From Terricaulis sp. (lineage in GTDB: Bacteria; Pseudomonadota; Alphaproteobacteria; Caulobacterales; Aquidulcibacteraceae), in assembly GCA_024707365.1 (NCBI GenBank), contig JANPZV010000004.1, positions 235,253-299,252 on the forward strand: a stretch of DNA of 64,000 bases, in the 5' to 3' direction. The number at the start of each line of letters is the position of its first letter. Within the stretch, counting starts at the first letter, position 1. The position numbers were made by a program, and so were the translations under genes. The notes under the pieces were generated by a model, which saw nothing but the letters and a program-made list of their open reading frames with translations, was not told the DNA's origin and searched no databases. Of this stretch, positions 28,612 to 37,926 are shown piece after piece.

Positions 28612-30397
28612 CTATTCCGCTGCTTCAAGCGGCAGCGCCGAGGCGCTGTGGCGCGTCTCGGCCGAAGCTTGGAACAGGCCGTGCGGATGCTGCAGCGCCG
28701 CGACGGCGGCCTCGTAGCCGGCGGCCACCGATTCATCAAAGCGCTTCCAGTCGCGCAGATCGATATCGGCCATGCTGGGGGTGATCAGCAGGTCGGCGTC
28801 CTGCCGGCCGTGCAGCGGGTCGATCGCCATGGTGGCCGCGCGCATCAAAGCGAGGCGATCGGCGGCGCCGATTGAAACCCATGCGCGGCAACCCAGCCCA
28901 TGAAGCCGGGCGGATCGCGGAAATCTTCGGGGTCGATGCCCTCGCGCACGGCCACGTCCACGCCCACGATGGGGCCGCGATGCATATCCTTCATGATGTC
29001 GACAGGGAAATTTTTCACCACCGCGCCGTCCACCAGCAGGCTGTGATTGCCCTCCAGCACAGGCGGAAGGATGCCCGGCAGCGAGATCGTGGCGCGCAGC
29101 GCGTGGCGCAGCAGGCCGGCGCGATGCACGCGCGCCGCGCCGGCGACGAGATCGGTGGACACACAAAAAAACGGCGCGCCGAGATCTTCGATCAGCGTAT
29201 CGCCGAAATGCTCGGCCAGCCGATCCTCCACGCGCCGCCCGCGCACGAGGCCCACGACGGGCAGCACATAATCGCCCAGCGGATTGCTCTCCACGAACGC
29301 TTTGCGGATGCGGCGCTCGATTTCGTCATCGTCCCAGCCCATGGCCACGCACGCGGCGATGATCGCGCCCATCGAGGTGCCGCCCACGGTGTCAAACGGC
29401 AGGCCCGCTTCGCGCAGCGCGCGCACAACGCCGATATGGGCGTAAGCGCGCGCCCCGCCTGACAGCACAAGCCCGATCGAAGCGCCCGGCGATCACGCGC
29501 GCCAGCCGCGCGCCATCGGCGTCCTCAAGCCCGCGCCAATGGAAAAGCCGCGCAGCATCGCAGGCGATGCGCCATTCATCAGTGGTGGCCGCTTTGCGGT
29601 CCATGCCGTGATGCAGCAGCACCACGTCAATCAGCCTGAATTGCCGCGCCGGGGAAGGTTCCTCCGGCGGCAAGAGCGGCAGCGAGGGCGCGCATCGGCG
29701 CGCGCGAAAAAACCAGATGCGGTCCGCTTGCCGCAGGCAGGTGCGGAACCATTGCGTGTCGGCGATGGGCGAAACCAGAAACACCGCATCGTTGCGTTCT
29801 TCCAGCGCATCGAACCACGCGCTGTTCATGCCCTCGCTGCTGAGCGCGGCCTCATCGGCCTCGGTGATGATCGCCACGCGCGCGCCAAGCCGCTTGAGCC
29901 CAGCTTGCAGCGTGCGCGCGCGCAGGTTGATGTCGATGGTGGGCGAGGTGGAGATCAGCGCATACACTTTCGGCTCAGCGCGCGGGCTGCGCGCATCGCG
30001 CGCGCGCGCGCGTGAGCATGAGTTTGGCGATGCGCCGCATCAAATCGGGGTGCGCCTGCGCCAACATGTCGAAGGCGTCAGGTGAAAGCTTCAAAACCTC
30101 GCTGTCGCGCATCGCAAACACAGAGGAGCGGTGCGGCTCGCGCGCGATCAGCGCCATTTCGCCAATCGGCTCGCCGCGGCGGATATAGCCCAGCAGCTTG
30201 GCCGCGCCGCGCTCATCGGGCTTGAACGCCGCCACAGATCCCGAAAGCAGGAACCAAACGCCGTCCGGCGGCTCGCCCGCCTCCAGGATAGGCCAGCCGG
30301 CGGGCGCCGAGAACCACTCGGTCTGCTCGTCCATCGCCGCCAGCACGGCGGGGTCGGCGTCGGCCAGGAGGGGGATTTCGGCGAGGCTGGGTTTCAT
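28612..30397 (-). CDS. cNMP-binding patatin-like phospholipase (RssA/NTE type), frameshifted at about three sites
   Basis: About 594 residues. Residues 1-130 form a cyclic-nucleotide-binding domain (PDGVWFLLSGSVAAFKPDER; YIRRGEPIGEMALIAREPHR). A central region (RARTLQAGLKRLGARVAI; LLHHGMDRKAATTDEWR) resembles NTE-type linkers. The patatin domain has LSGGARAYAHIGVVRALREA, the nucleophile GGTSMGAIIAACV and the dyad Asp in LLVDGAVVKNFPVDIM. Breaks lie in a GC run near 30005, near 29480 (just before the oxyanion loop) and near 28880; the C-terminus is read to 28612. Such proteins hydrolyse lysophospholipids at the membrane, gated by the cNMP domain in some members. Confidence 0.8.
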
Positions 30398-30503
30398 GAA
30401 GGGCTCGTGAGATTCAAGATAATCCCCAAGCGTTAAGGCGCAATGAGAGTGTTGCGGCGCCGCCTTCGCTCGCCAACCGGGCCCGGCGTGCTAAGAGGCC
30501 GGC

Positions 30504-31632
30504 ATGACCGTCTTTGTCGCACACGCCCCTGCCGATTCCTGAGGCCGCCGAGGCGCTGGAAGGCTTCCTTGAGCGCCGGGGCCAGTTTGTGGAGTTGGAT
30601 GACGGCGAAACCGCGCTCAGGCCAATCACCCCGCATGACGTCATGGTGCTGTTGGTTTCAAACAATCTTTTGTTCGCGCCCATGCGTTTGCGGCTGGAGC
30701 AGCGGGCGCTCGACGCCTGGGCCGATGGCCGGCTGATCGTCATCAAGCTGGATCATGGCATAGCGCCGGTGGGCTTGCGCGATCTGCCGTTCATCGACGC
30801 CAGCTTTGAAGCGCAGCGCGAGTTCAAATGGCAGGAAGCAGCCAACGCCGTGCGGGAAAAGCTGCGCGCGCCCCAGGGGCCAGCCGGCGCTGAGGCGCAG
30901 GCGCCGCCCGCGCGCAAGTCTGGCTGGCGCGGGGCTGTGGTATTGGCGTTGCTCACCTTGCCCGGCTTGGCGGCTTTGGCGCTTGGCGGGGCGATCTGGC
31001 TCGCCAACCGCATTGGCCCCACGCCTGGCTCATTTGCCGATCTTATCGCCGGGCTCGACGCCTTCGGCGCGCGGGCGGGCTTGCCGCCGGGGGTGACGCC
31101 CGGGCTCTGCGCAGGCGCGATCCTGCTTATGGCGGGCGTGCTGATCTTCAGCCTGGCGCGCAGCGTGCGGCCTCGCCCCGCGCGGCAAGCGCCCGTTGAA
31201 GCAGAAGCGCCGCCCGAGCCTCTGATTGAGGGCCAGGATAGCGGCGTGTTCGTTTCTTATGCGCGGGCCAATCAAGCGGTGGTGCTGCCGGTGATCGAAG
31301 GCGCCAAGCATGCGGGGCGTAAATTCTGGCTCGATCAGCAGGGGCTGAAACTTGGCGATGGTTGGGCCGGGGAGATCGTGCGCGCGATCCGCGGCGCCAG
31401 GGGCGTCATCGTCATGTGTTCGCAAGCGGCGTTCGAGAGCGATCAGGTCAAGCGCGAGGTGTATCTCGCCGATCGCTACCGGCGTAAGCTGATTCCGGTA
31501 TTCATCGAGGATGCGGCCCCGCCGGAGGATTTTGAATATTTCTTCGCCGGCGTGCAGCATCTGAATTTGTTCGACACGCCCGAGGATGAGCGCCCGCTTG
31601 CGCTCGCCGCCGCCCTTGGAGAAGCTGCATGA
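30504..31632 (+). CDS. Two-TIR-domain membrane protein, frameshifted near the start
   Basis: About 375 residues. An ATG at 30504 starts MTVFVAHAPADS, then a stop; removing one C at 30537-30538 joins it to EAAEALEGFLERRGQFVELD. The N-terminal ~125 residues then form a divergent TIR-like domain (HDVMVLLVSNNLLFAPMRLR). Two membrane helices follow (about 145-170 and 205-225). The C-terminal TIR is canonical: SGVFVSYARANQAVVLPVIE, KFWLDQQGLKLGDGWAGEIV, and VIVMCSQAAFESDQVKREVY, whose Glu aligns with the catalytic Glu of TIR NADases. The stop overlaps the enoyl-CoA hydratase start (ATGA). Signalling or defence is possible; activity is unproven. Confidence 0.75.
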
Positions 31633-32477
31633 GCCTTGCGCCTGATCCCGCGATTTTGGACGTCTCGCCCGATGGGGTGGCCGTCATCACGCTCAACCGC
31701 CCGGCCAAGCGCAACGCCTTCGACGAGGCGCTGATCACCAATCTCAGCGAGCTGTTCGAGACGCTCAAGGGCGCCGATCATGTGCGCGTGGTGTTTCTGC
31801 GCGGGGCGGGCGAAAGCTTCTGCGCAGGGGCGGACATCGATTGGATGCGCCGCGGCGGCGAAGCCAGCGAGGACGCCAATTACGAGGACGCCCTCAACCT
31901 CGCGCGCATGCTGCGCCACTTGCACGATCTGCCACAGCTCACGGTGGCGCTTGTGCATGGCGCGGCCATGGGCGGGGGCGCGGGGCTTGTTGCGGCGTGC
32001 GATGTCGCGGTGGCGGTGAAGGATACGAAGTTCCGCTTCTCCGAAGTGCGGCTTGGCCTCACCCCCGCCACCATTGCCCCTTATGTGCTGCAAGCGATCG
32101 GCCCGCGCTGGGCCAAAGCCTTGTTCGCCACGGGCGAAGGTTTTGACGGCGAATACGCCGAAAAGATCGGGCTCGTTCAATATTGCGTCGAAGATCAGGA
32201 GGGCCTGATTGCGATGATGAAGCATCTGACGGGCCTTGCCTTCGCGGCGGCTCCAGGCGCTGTGGCGGACGCCAAAGCGCTCGTGCGCTATCTCGTCGAT
32301 GACGCCACCCGCGTGCGCAATCTGGTGCTGCCGGCCCAGCTTGTGCCGGGGCATGTGATTGATGATGATGTGATGAAGGAAACGGCCCGCCGCATCGCCA
32401 AGCGGCGCGCCTCCGCCGAGGGCAAGGAGGGCCTTGCCGCCCACCTCGAAAAGCGCAAGCCGGAGTGGAATTCTTGA
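31629..32477 (+). CDS. Enoyl-CoA hydratase/isomerase family protein
   Basis: 282-residue crotonase-fold enzyme. ITLNRPAKRNAFDEALI, the oxyanion-forming AGESFCAGADIDWMRR and VHGAAMGGGAGLVAACDVAV, and the SEVRLGLTPATIAPYVL segment are typical. The pattern resembles methylglutaconyl-CoA hydratases of leucine breakdown, which would match the HMG-CoA lyase at 55 kb and the carboxylase genes, but the substrate is an inference. Its start overlaps the TIR gene and its end the next small ORF. Confidence 0.88.
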   Translation: MSLAPDPAILDVSPDGVAVITLNRPAKRNAFDEALITNLSELFETLKGADHVRVVFLRGAGESFCAGADIDWMRRGGEASEDANYEDALNLARMLRHLHDLPQLTVALVHGAAMGGGAGLVAACDVAVAVKDTKFRFSEVRLGLTPATIAPYVLQAIGPRWAKALFATGEGFDGEYAEKIGLVQYCVEDQEGLIAMMKHLTGLAFAAAPGAVADAKALVRYLVDDATRVRNLVLPAQLVPGHVIDDDVMKETARRIAKRRASAEGKEGLAAHLEKRKPEWNS

Positions 32478-32854
32478 AGCTAAAGCGCGGGACCAGCCGC
32501 TTGTGGGCGTTTTTGTTTCGTGCGCGCATCGTGCGCGCGCGGATGCCGTTTTGGCGGGTCGTGGTTGAGGCGCGGGTGGATCGCCGCGCCGGGCGCTGGC
32601 CTGAAGATGTGCATGCGGTGGTGGCCCCGCTCTATGTTTGGGCCCGCACCATTGAGGAAGCGGAGGCGCTCGCCGCGCTCGCTATCGAAGATGAGGGGCT
32701 TGAGGCGCTCACCGCAGACGCCGTCAAGCATCCGCCCGCCGCCGCCCCGCGCGGCAATCCCGCGGCGGTCGCGCGCGGCGAGTGGGGCTTTATCGCCCGC
32801 GATGCGCGGGATGCGCCCGCGGAAGATCCCTTCCGGCGCGACGCGCGGGCTTGA
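32474..32854 (+). CDS. Hypothetical protein
   Basis: About 126 residues if the TTG at 32474 (overlapping the upstream TGA) is used; a GTG at 32465 and an ATG at 32543 (MPFWRVVVEARVDRRAG) are alternatives, and the ATG form fits a compact beta-alpha fold best. TIEEAEALAALAIEDEGLEA suggests a helix packed on strands, and the tail is Ala/Arg rich. I do not recognise a family. Reading direction and codon use match the hydratase upstream. Confidence 0.5.
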   Translation: MKLKRGTSRLWAFLFRARIVRARMPFWRVVVEARVDRRAGRWPEDVHAVVAPLYVWARTIEEAEALAALAIEDEGLEALTADAVKHPPAAAPRGNPAAVARGEWGFIARDARDAPAEDPFRRDARA

Positions 32855-32904
32855 TCGCAGCCCCCGGCGTGCGTGAAATGGCGCCGTGAGCGGGGGAAGC
32901 TGGC

Positions 32905-33312
32905 GTGGTTTTACAAAATCTCATAGCCGAAGCGCCCGTCTTGGCGGGCTCGGCGGCGGTGGTGCTGGTGATGGTGGGGCTCGCCTGGGCGCTCGGGTTT
33001 CGCGCCAAGGCCAGGCTGGATGAGCCCGCATTGCGCCGGCTCGCCGAGGCCGAAGGCGCCGCTCTCGAACACGGCGTCATCGCCTTGGACGGCCGCGCCG
33101 CCTTCGCGCTATTGCGCGGCGGCAAGATCATGGTGGCGCGGGTGATGGGCGATGATGTTTCGGTGCGCATCGCCGGGGCCGGGGGCGTGCGCCTTGCGCT
33201 GACGCAAGGGCGCCTCAGCGCCGCGTTTGCGGACCTGGGCTTTCCGCCTCTACATATGGCGATAGAGGAAACGCCGCCCTGGCTGGCCAAGCTGGCCGAG
33301 GGCCAAGGATAA
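32905..33312 (+). CDS. Small membrane-anchored hypothetical protein
   Basis: 135 residues with a GTG start. An N-terminal hydrophobic helix (AGSAAVVLVMVGLAWALGFR) is followed by a soluble domain beginning LDEPALRRLAEAEGAALEHG and containing FALLRGGKIMVARVMGDDVS. The look is that of small alphaproteobacterial anchored proteins with an RNA- or ligand-binding-like beta fold, but no function can be assigned. It sits 4 bases before the sterol desaturase-like gene, probably in one transcript. Confidence 0.65.
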   Translation: MVLQNLIAEAPVLAGSAAVVLVMVGLAWALGFRAKARLDEPALRRLAEAEGAALEHGVIALDGRAAFALLRGGKIMVARVMGDDVSVRIAGAGGVRLALTQGRLSAAFADLGFPPLHMAIEETPPWLAKLAEGQG

Positions 33313-33316
33313 CATC

Positions 33317-34222
33317 GTGCCGACCCCGCCGTTCGACATCCCCCCGATCATCACCTACGCGGTGCCCGCGTTCGTGCTGCTGATCGTGGCCGAGATGCTT
33401 TACATCCGCTTGTTCAAACGCGGCGGGCGCTATGAAACCAAGGATGCGGCCACAAGCCTTGCGATGGGGCTTGGCAATCGGGTGATGGGTTTGCTTGTCG
33501 GCGGGCTCGCGGTGGCGGCGTATTACGCGGTTTATCAGTTCCGCCTGTTTGATCTTGGCTGGACATGGCCGGTGCTTGTCGCCTGCTTCTTCGCGGAAGA
33601 TTTGGCTTATTACTGGTTTCACCGCATCAGCCATGAGCGGCGCTGGTTTTGGGCCAGCCACGTGATCCATCACTCATCGCAGCACTACAATCTCACCACC
33701 GCGCTGCGCCAAACTTGGACAGGCGCGCTCGGGCTCACCTTCATCTTCTGGCTGCCCTTGGTGTGGATCGGCTTTCCGCCGCTGATGGTGCTGATGTTCT
33801 CGGCTGTGAGCCTTGTCTATCAATTCTGGATCCACACCGAGGTGATCGGCCGCATGGGCCCGCTTGAATACGTGCTCAACACGCCAAGCCATCATCGCGT
33901 GCATCACGCGACGAACCCGCGCTATCTCGATGCGAATTATGCCGGCGTGCTGATCATCTGGGATCGCCTGTTCGGCACGTTCGTGGCTGAGGATGATGCG
34001 GAGCGCCCGCGCTACGGCATCGTTTCGCAGCTTGGCACGTTCAATCCGTTTCGCGTGGCGTTCCATGAATGGATCGGCATCTGGCGCGATGTGGCGCGCG
34101 CGAAATCGCTTCGCGAAGCGTTTGGCTTCATGTTTGGCCCGCCCGGCTGGAGCCCGGACGGCTCGCGCAAAACCAGCGCCTCGCTCAAGGCGGAATGGGC
34201 CGCGCGCCAGGCGGCGGAATAG
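33317..34222 (+). CDS. Sterol desaturase/fatty acid hydroxylase family membrane enzyme
   Basis: 301 residues with a GTG start. Several membrane helices and the three His boxes of the di-iron hydroxylase superfamily: HRISH, HVIHH and HRVHH, with the flanking EDLAYYWFHRISHERRWFWA and VLNTPSHHRVHHATNPRYLD. Members hydroxylate lipid or carotenoid chains; the substrate here is unknown. Confidence 0.92.
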   Translation: MPTPPFDIPPIITYAVPAFVLLIVAEMLYIRLFKRGGRYETKDAATSLAMGLGNRVMGLLVGGLAVAAYYAVYQFRLFDLGWTWPVLVACFFAEDLAYYWFHRISHERRWFWASHVIHHSSQHYNLTTALRQTWTGALGLTFIFWLPLVWIGFPPLMVLMFSAVSLVYQFWIHTEVIGRMGPLEYVLNTPSHHRVHHATNPRYLDANYAGVLIIWDRLFGTFVAEDDAERPRYGIVSQLGTFNPFRVAFHEWIGIWRDVARAKSLREAFGFMFGPPGWSPDGSRKTSASLKAEWAARQAAE

Positions 34223-34236
34223 TCTAAGCGGCGCTG

Positions 34237-34671
34237 ATGACCATCCATATCGTGAAACTTTGCGTCGGCGCCGAAAGCGTTGAGGATTTGGCGCTCTGGC
34301 AGATTGAGCAGATCAAGCGCGCCAAGGCGGCGAAGGCCAAGATCATCGCGCCCGTGTGCGGCACGCGCATGTGGCCCAAGCGCGTGGAGGATGTGCTCAA
34401 GGGCGGCTCGCTCTATTGGGTGATCAAAGGCGTGATCAGCGTGCGCCAATCGATCATCGCCATCGATCATGTTACTGACAATCACGGCCCGCGCTGCGGC
34501 ATCTATCTCGACGCGCACCTGCACCGCACAGCGCCCCAGCCGCGCCGCGCTTTCCAAGGCTGGCGCTATCTCGATCCGAAGGAAGCGCCCGCCGATTTAA
34601 GCGAAGCCCAAGGCGGGAGCGATCTGCCCGAGCATTTGCGCCGGCAATTGGTGGAGCTTGGGGCGTGGTGA
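34237..34671 (+). CDS. DUF1489 family protein
   Basis: 144-residue protein of a family largely confined to Alphaproteobacteria and without known function. Typical segments: MTIHIVKLCVGAESVEDLAL, CGTRMWPKRVEDVLKGGSLY, WVIKGVISVRQSI and DAHLHRTAPQPRRAFQGWRY. Full length. It follows the desaturase-like gene by 14 bases. Confidence 0.9.
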   Translation: MTIHIVKLCVGAESVEDLALWQIEQIKRAKAAKAKIIAPVCGTRMWPKRVEDVLKGGSLYWVIKGVISVRQSIIAIDHVTDNHGPRCGIYLDAHLHRTAPQPRRAFQGWRYLDPKEAPADLSEAQGGSDLPEHLRRQLVELGAW

Positions 34672-34672
34672 G

Positions 34673-35838
34673 TTAGGCCAGCGCCTGCTTCACCGCCGCG
34701 CAAAACAGCGGAATATCCGCCGCACCATGATAAAGCCCAAGCCCGATGCGCAGCACGTCGTCGCGTGCGTCGGTGATGATGTCAGCGTCCATCAGTTTGG
34801 CTTTCCAAGCCGAAGCGCGCGGGTGGCGCAGCGCGAGGAAGCGCGCTTGCCAGCCTTGCGCATTGGGGCGGAGCATCTCAGCGTCGCGCAGCGCGCCGGC
34901 GTCTCCCGAAGCGATCGCCGCCGCAAGCGTTGTGCGCAAATCAGCAACGTGCGTTGCAATCGCCTGCGTATTGAGCCCTTCGCGCGCGAGCATTTGCTGC
35001 ACGGCGTTGAAGCGATAGAGCCCGGAGGGTCGAACGTCGCGCCTAAAAAGCGCCCGCCATGTTCGGCGTAGGCCACGCCCTGTTGCTTTTGCTCAATCGC
35101 CACAAAGTCCGCGAACCAGCCGGTATAGGCCGGGCGCGGCGCGAAGCCGGGCGGGGCGTGGATGAAGCCGGCGCCTTCGCCGGCCATCGCGTATTTGTAG
35201 CCGCCGCCGAGCAGGAAAACGTGATCCGCCACCGCGCTGAAATCGGCCGGCATCGCCATGAACGAATGATAGAGATCAAGCGCGATCCAGGTGCGATCCG
35301 GCGCTGCGTAAGCGGCCAGCGCCTCTGCGCCATCGAACCGGAGCCCGCTCTTGAACATTACGTGCGAGAGGAAGGCGATGTCCGGCGCTTTCTCCGCCAT
35401 CGCCGCAAGGAAGCGTTCGGTGAAGCTTTCAAACGGTTCGCACGGCACGATGCGCAGGCGCACGCGATCCTGTTCGGCCCAGCGCGCGGCTTGGCGGCGG
35501 AAGGAGTGAAACTCTCCGTCGCTGGTCAGCACCTCGATCGGGCCGGGTTTGCGCGCGGAGATGAGCCGCACCAAAAGCTCATGCGTGTTGGGCGCGAAGG
35601 CGATCGTGCTTGACTCGGGCAGGGCGAGCTCGCGCGCGATATGCGCTTGCGCCTCCGGAATCAGTGCGCCGAAAATTTTATCCCATTTCTTATCCGCCAG
35701 CGCGGCCGCATCGTCCCACGCTTGCAGTTGCCCTTCATAGGAGGCGTCGGGCCAGAGATGATGCGAGTGCGCGGCGAAATGCAGCCGCCCCGGCGCCGCC
35801 GCCAGCGCGCGCGAGAACAGCGGCTTGAAGCTTCTCAA
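34673..35838 (-). CDS. Class V PLP aminotransferase-fold enzyme, kynureninase-like, frameshifted
   Basis: About 388 residues. GRLHFAAHSHHLWPDAS, VLTSDGEFHSFRRQAARW, WIALDLYHSFMAMPADF and the PLP lysine in LLGGGYKYAMAGEGAGF fit the fold. At about 35020 the sequence GACCCTCCGGG lacks one C. With it the protein runs on as SGLYRFNAVQQMLAREGLNT and ends AADIPLFCAAVKQALA at 34673. The start overlaps the end of tryptophan 2,3-dioxygenase (ATGA), so it very likely acts on kynurenine, though its N-terminal motif differs from standard KynU. Confidence 0.75.
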
Positions 35839-36626
35839 AGCTTGGTCCTCATCGACCAGATTTCAGGGAAGGCGCGGCGCGTCAGCGTTTGTTGCAGGTA
35901 AGACACGCCATCCGTGCCGCCTGTGCCGCGCTTGCGGCCGATGATGCGCTCCACGGTGGTGACGTGCTTGTGCCGCCAAGTGAGGAAGGAATCGTCGAGA
36001 TCGATCAGCTTTTCGGCCAATTGGTAGAACGGCCAGTGCGCCTGGGTATCGCGGTAGACCGCGAGCCAGGCGGCCTCGACCGCTTCGTGCGGCGCATAGC
36101 GCGCGCCGCTTGGGCGCTCGTATACGCTTTGTGGAATGTCAAAGCCCGCGCCCGCCAATTGGCGCAGCACGTCGTCATAGAGGCTTGGCGCTTTGAGCGC
36201 CGCTTCCAGCGCCGCGCGCGCTTCGCTGCCTTCTGCGTGATATTGCAGGAAAAAATCGTCCTTGAGGCCGAGCGTGTATTCCAGCACGCGAAATTGCGCC
36301 GATTGAAAGCCTGAACTCGCGCCCAGCGCGGCGCGGAAATTGAGGTAATCGGCGGGCGTCATGGTGGCCAGGATGTCCCAAGTCTGGGTCATCACCGCCT
36401 GGATGCGCGAGACGCGCGCCAGATTCTTGTAGGCTGGCACAAGATCGCCCGCGCGCACGGCGGCCTGGGCGGCGCTGATCTCGTGGATCGCCTGTTTCAT
36501 CCATAATTCCATGGTCTGGTGCAGGATGACGAACAGCAATTCGTCATGCTCGCCGGTTCGCGGCTGCTGGCAGGAAAGCAGCTCGTTGAGCTTCAGATAG
36601 CCGCCATAGGTGACATTCTCGGTCAT
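35835..36626 (-). CDS. kynA: Tryptophan 2,3-dioxygenase
   Basis: 263-residue haem enzyme opening the indole ring of tryptophan to N-formylkynurenine. Start at ATG 36626 (MTENVTYGGYLKLNELLSCQ). ELLFVILHQTMELWMKQAIH holds substrate-contact residues, and WRHKHVTTVERIIGRKRGTG holds the proximal haem His and the substrate-binding segment. Shorter than eukaryotic forms, as usual in bacteria. Forms a coupled pair with the kynureninase-like gene; a formamidase gene is not seen in this window. Confidence 0.95.
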   Translation of the reverse strand: MTENVTYGGYLKLNELLSCQQPRTGEHDELLFVILHQTMELWMKQAIHEISAAQAAVRAGDLVPAYKNLARVSRIQAVMTQTWDILATMTPADYLNFRAALGASSGFQSAQFRVLEYTLGLKDDFFLQYHAEGSEARAALEAALKAPSLYDDVLRQLAGAGFDIPQSVYERPSGARYAPHEAVEAAWLAVYRDTQAHWPFYQLAEKLIDLDDSFLTWRHKHVTTVERIIGRKRGTGGTDGVSYLQQTLTRRAFPEIWSMRTKL

Positions 36627-36780
36627 GCGCGCTCCAATTGCAGCTTGCTTAAACCACGGACGCACAAGCCGAAAAAGCACGTTCGGCGTTTGTGCCGGCG
36701 GCGAATTATTTTTTAGGGTTTGGCGCGCGGCGCTGACCTGCTAGGGAACGCACATTCAGGGGAAGCCAGGAGAACAGCGA

Positions 36781-37868
36781 TGGCTGGCGTGGGACGCATC
36801 ATCCTTATTGTGCTTGTTGTGTTGGTTGTCGGCTTTGGCGCGGCGTTCTTCCTGCTGCCGAACTCCGCCAGCAAAACCGAGACATTGCAAATCGAGCGGC
36901 CCGCGGCCTCGGTGTTCGCGCGCCTGGCCAGCACGCCGACGGGCACGCAAATCGCCGATGGCGTCACCGTCACCGAGGTGGTCTCGGCCGAAAACAACGT
37001 CGTTGTCGCCAATGTCGCCTATGCAGATGGCGCCAGCGGCAAGGTCACTTACACGGTGACGCCCAATGGCGACGCCGCCTCGCAAGTGCGCGTGCGGCTG
37101 GAGCAGGATCTGGGCGGCAATCCGGTTTCGCGCTTCACCGCGATTGGCGGCGGCCCGGTTTCGCCGTTGATTGGCGCGGCAGCCTCGGCCGTGGCGGCGG
37201 ATCTTGGCAAGCTCAGCGAAGCCAATTTCGCGGCGCTGCAATATTCGGTCGTCGATGTGCAGCCGCAGCAGTTTTTCTACATCCAAAATTGCTCGCCGAC
37301 GGACGCCGAAGCGGTGAAATCGGTTGTGGCCGATAGCTTGCTTGCGCTGCGCCCGATCATGGCGCGCCACAATCTCACCATCACCGGCCCGGCGATTGCG
37401 TATGAGCCGCGCGTTGAGAGCGGCGAATATTGCTATCGCATCGGCTATCCCTATGCCGGCACGCCGCCGCGCGTGCTGGCCGTTGGCGCGGCGGGCACGA
37501 TCCCCGGCGGGCAAGCGCTGCGCATGGTTTACACCGGCGCGGAAGAGGAAGTGTGGGATCGCATCTATAACCCGATGGACGCGCTGCTTGTCGCCGCGCA
37601 CCTCGACGATCCGGCGACGAACTCGGACGATTGGGCCAATTACGAAGTCTATCACGATGATCCGACCCAGCCGGGCGGCTCGCGCAACCGTGAAATCTTC
37701 TACGTGGCCCAAGGCGACATCACCGCGCTGACCCGCATCCTGCCGCCGAGCGAGCCTGCGGCTGTGGCGCAGCCTGCTGCGGCTGAGGAAGCCGCGCCCG
37801 CGCCGGCGCCTGCGGCTGAGCCGGAAACCCCGGCCGAATCGCCCGAGCCGGCGGACGCGACGCCCTAA
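36781..37868 (+). CDS. Membrane-anchored SRPBCC/GyrI-like protein
   Basis: 362 residues. One N-terminal membrane helix (IILIVLVVLVVGFGAAFFLL) and a lipid-transfer-like (SRPBCC) beta domain (TETLQIERPAASVFARLAST; KVTYTVTPNGDAASQVRVRL) come first. Then a GyrI/effector-binding-like domain (about 165-320; FYIQNCSPTDAEAVKSVVAD; YRIGYPYAGTPPRVLAVGAA) and a Pro/Ala/Glu-rich tail. Ligand and role unknown. ATG at 36781 preceded by GGAGAACAGCG. A strong terminator follows. Confidence 0.7.
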
Positions 37869-37894
37869 GGCGTCCTCTGCTCGCATGAAACGAG

Positions 37895-37926
37895 AGAGGC
37901 CGCGGCGAAAGCTGCGGCCTCTTTGC
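37895..37926. terminator. Intrinsic terminator, usable from both sides
   Basis: 9-bp stem AGAGGCCGC/GCGGCCTCT with a GGCGAAAGCT loop, followed by TTTG. It stands between the convergent SRPBCC-like gene and the acyl-CoA carboxylase gene. Confidence 0.75.

Noticed and set aside
30504..31632. TIR protein as part of a known defence system (Thoeris, CBASS, TIR-SAVED)
   Set aside because: No ThsA, cyclase of the CD-NTase type, SAVED or effector gene is adjacent; neighbours are metabolic or structural.
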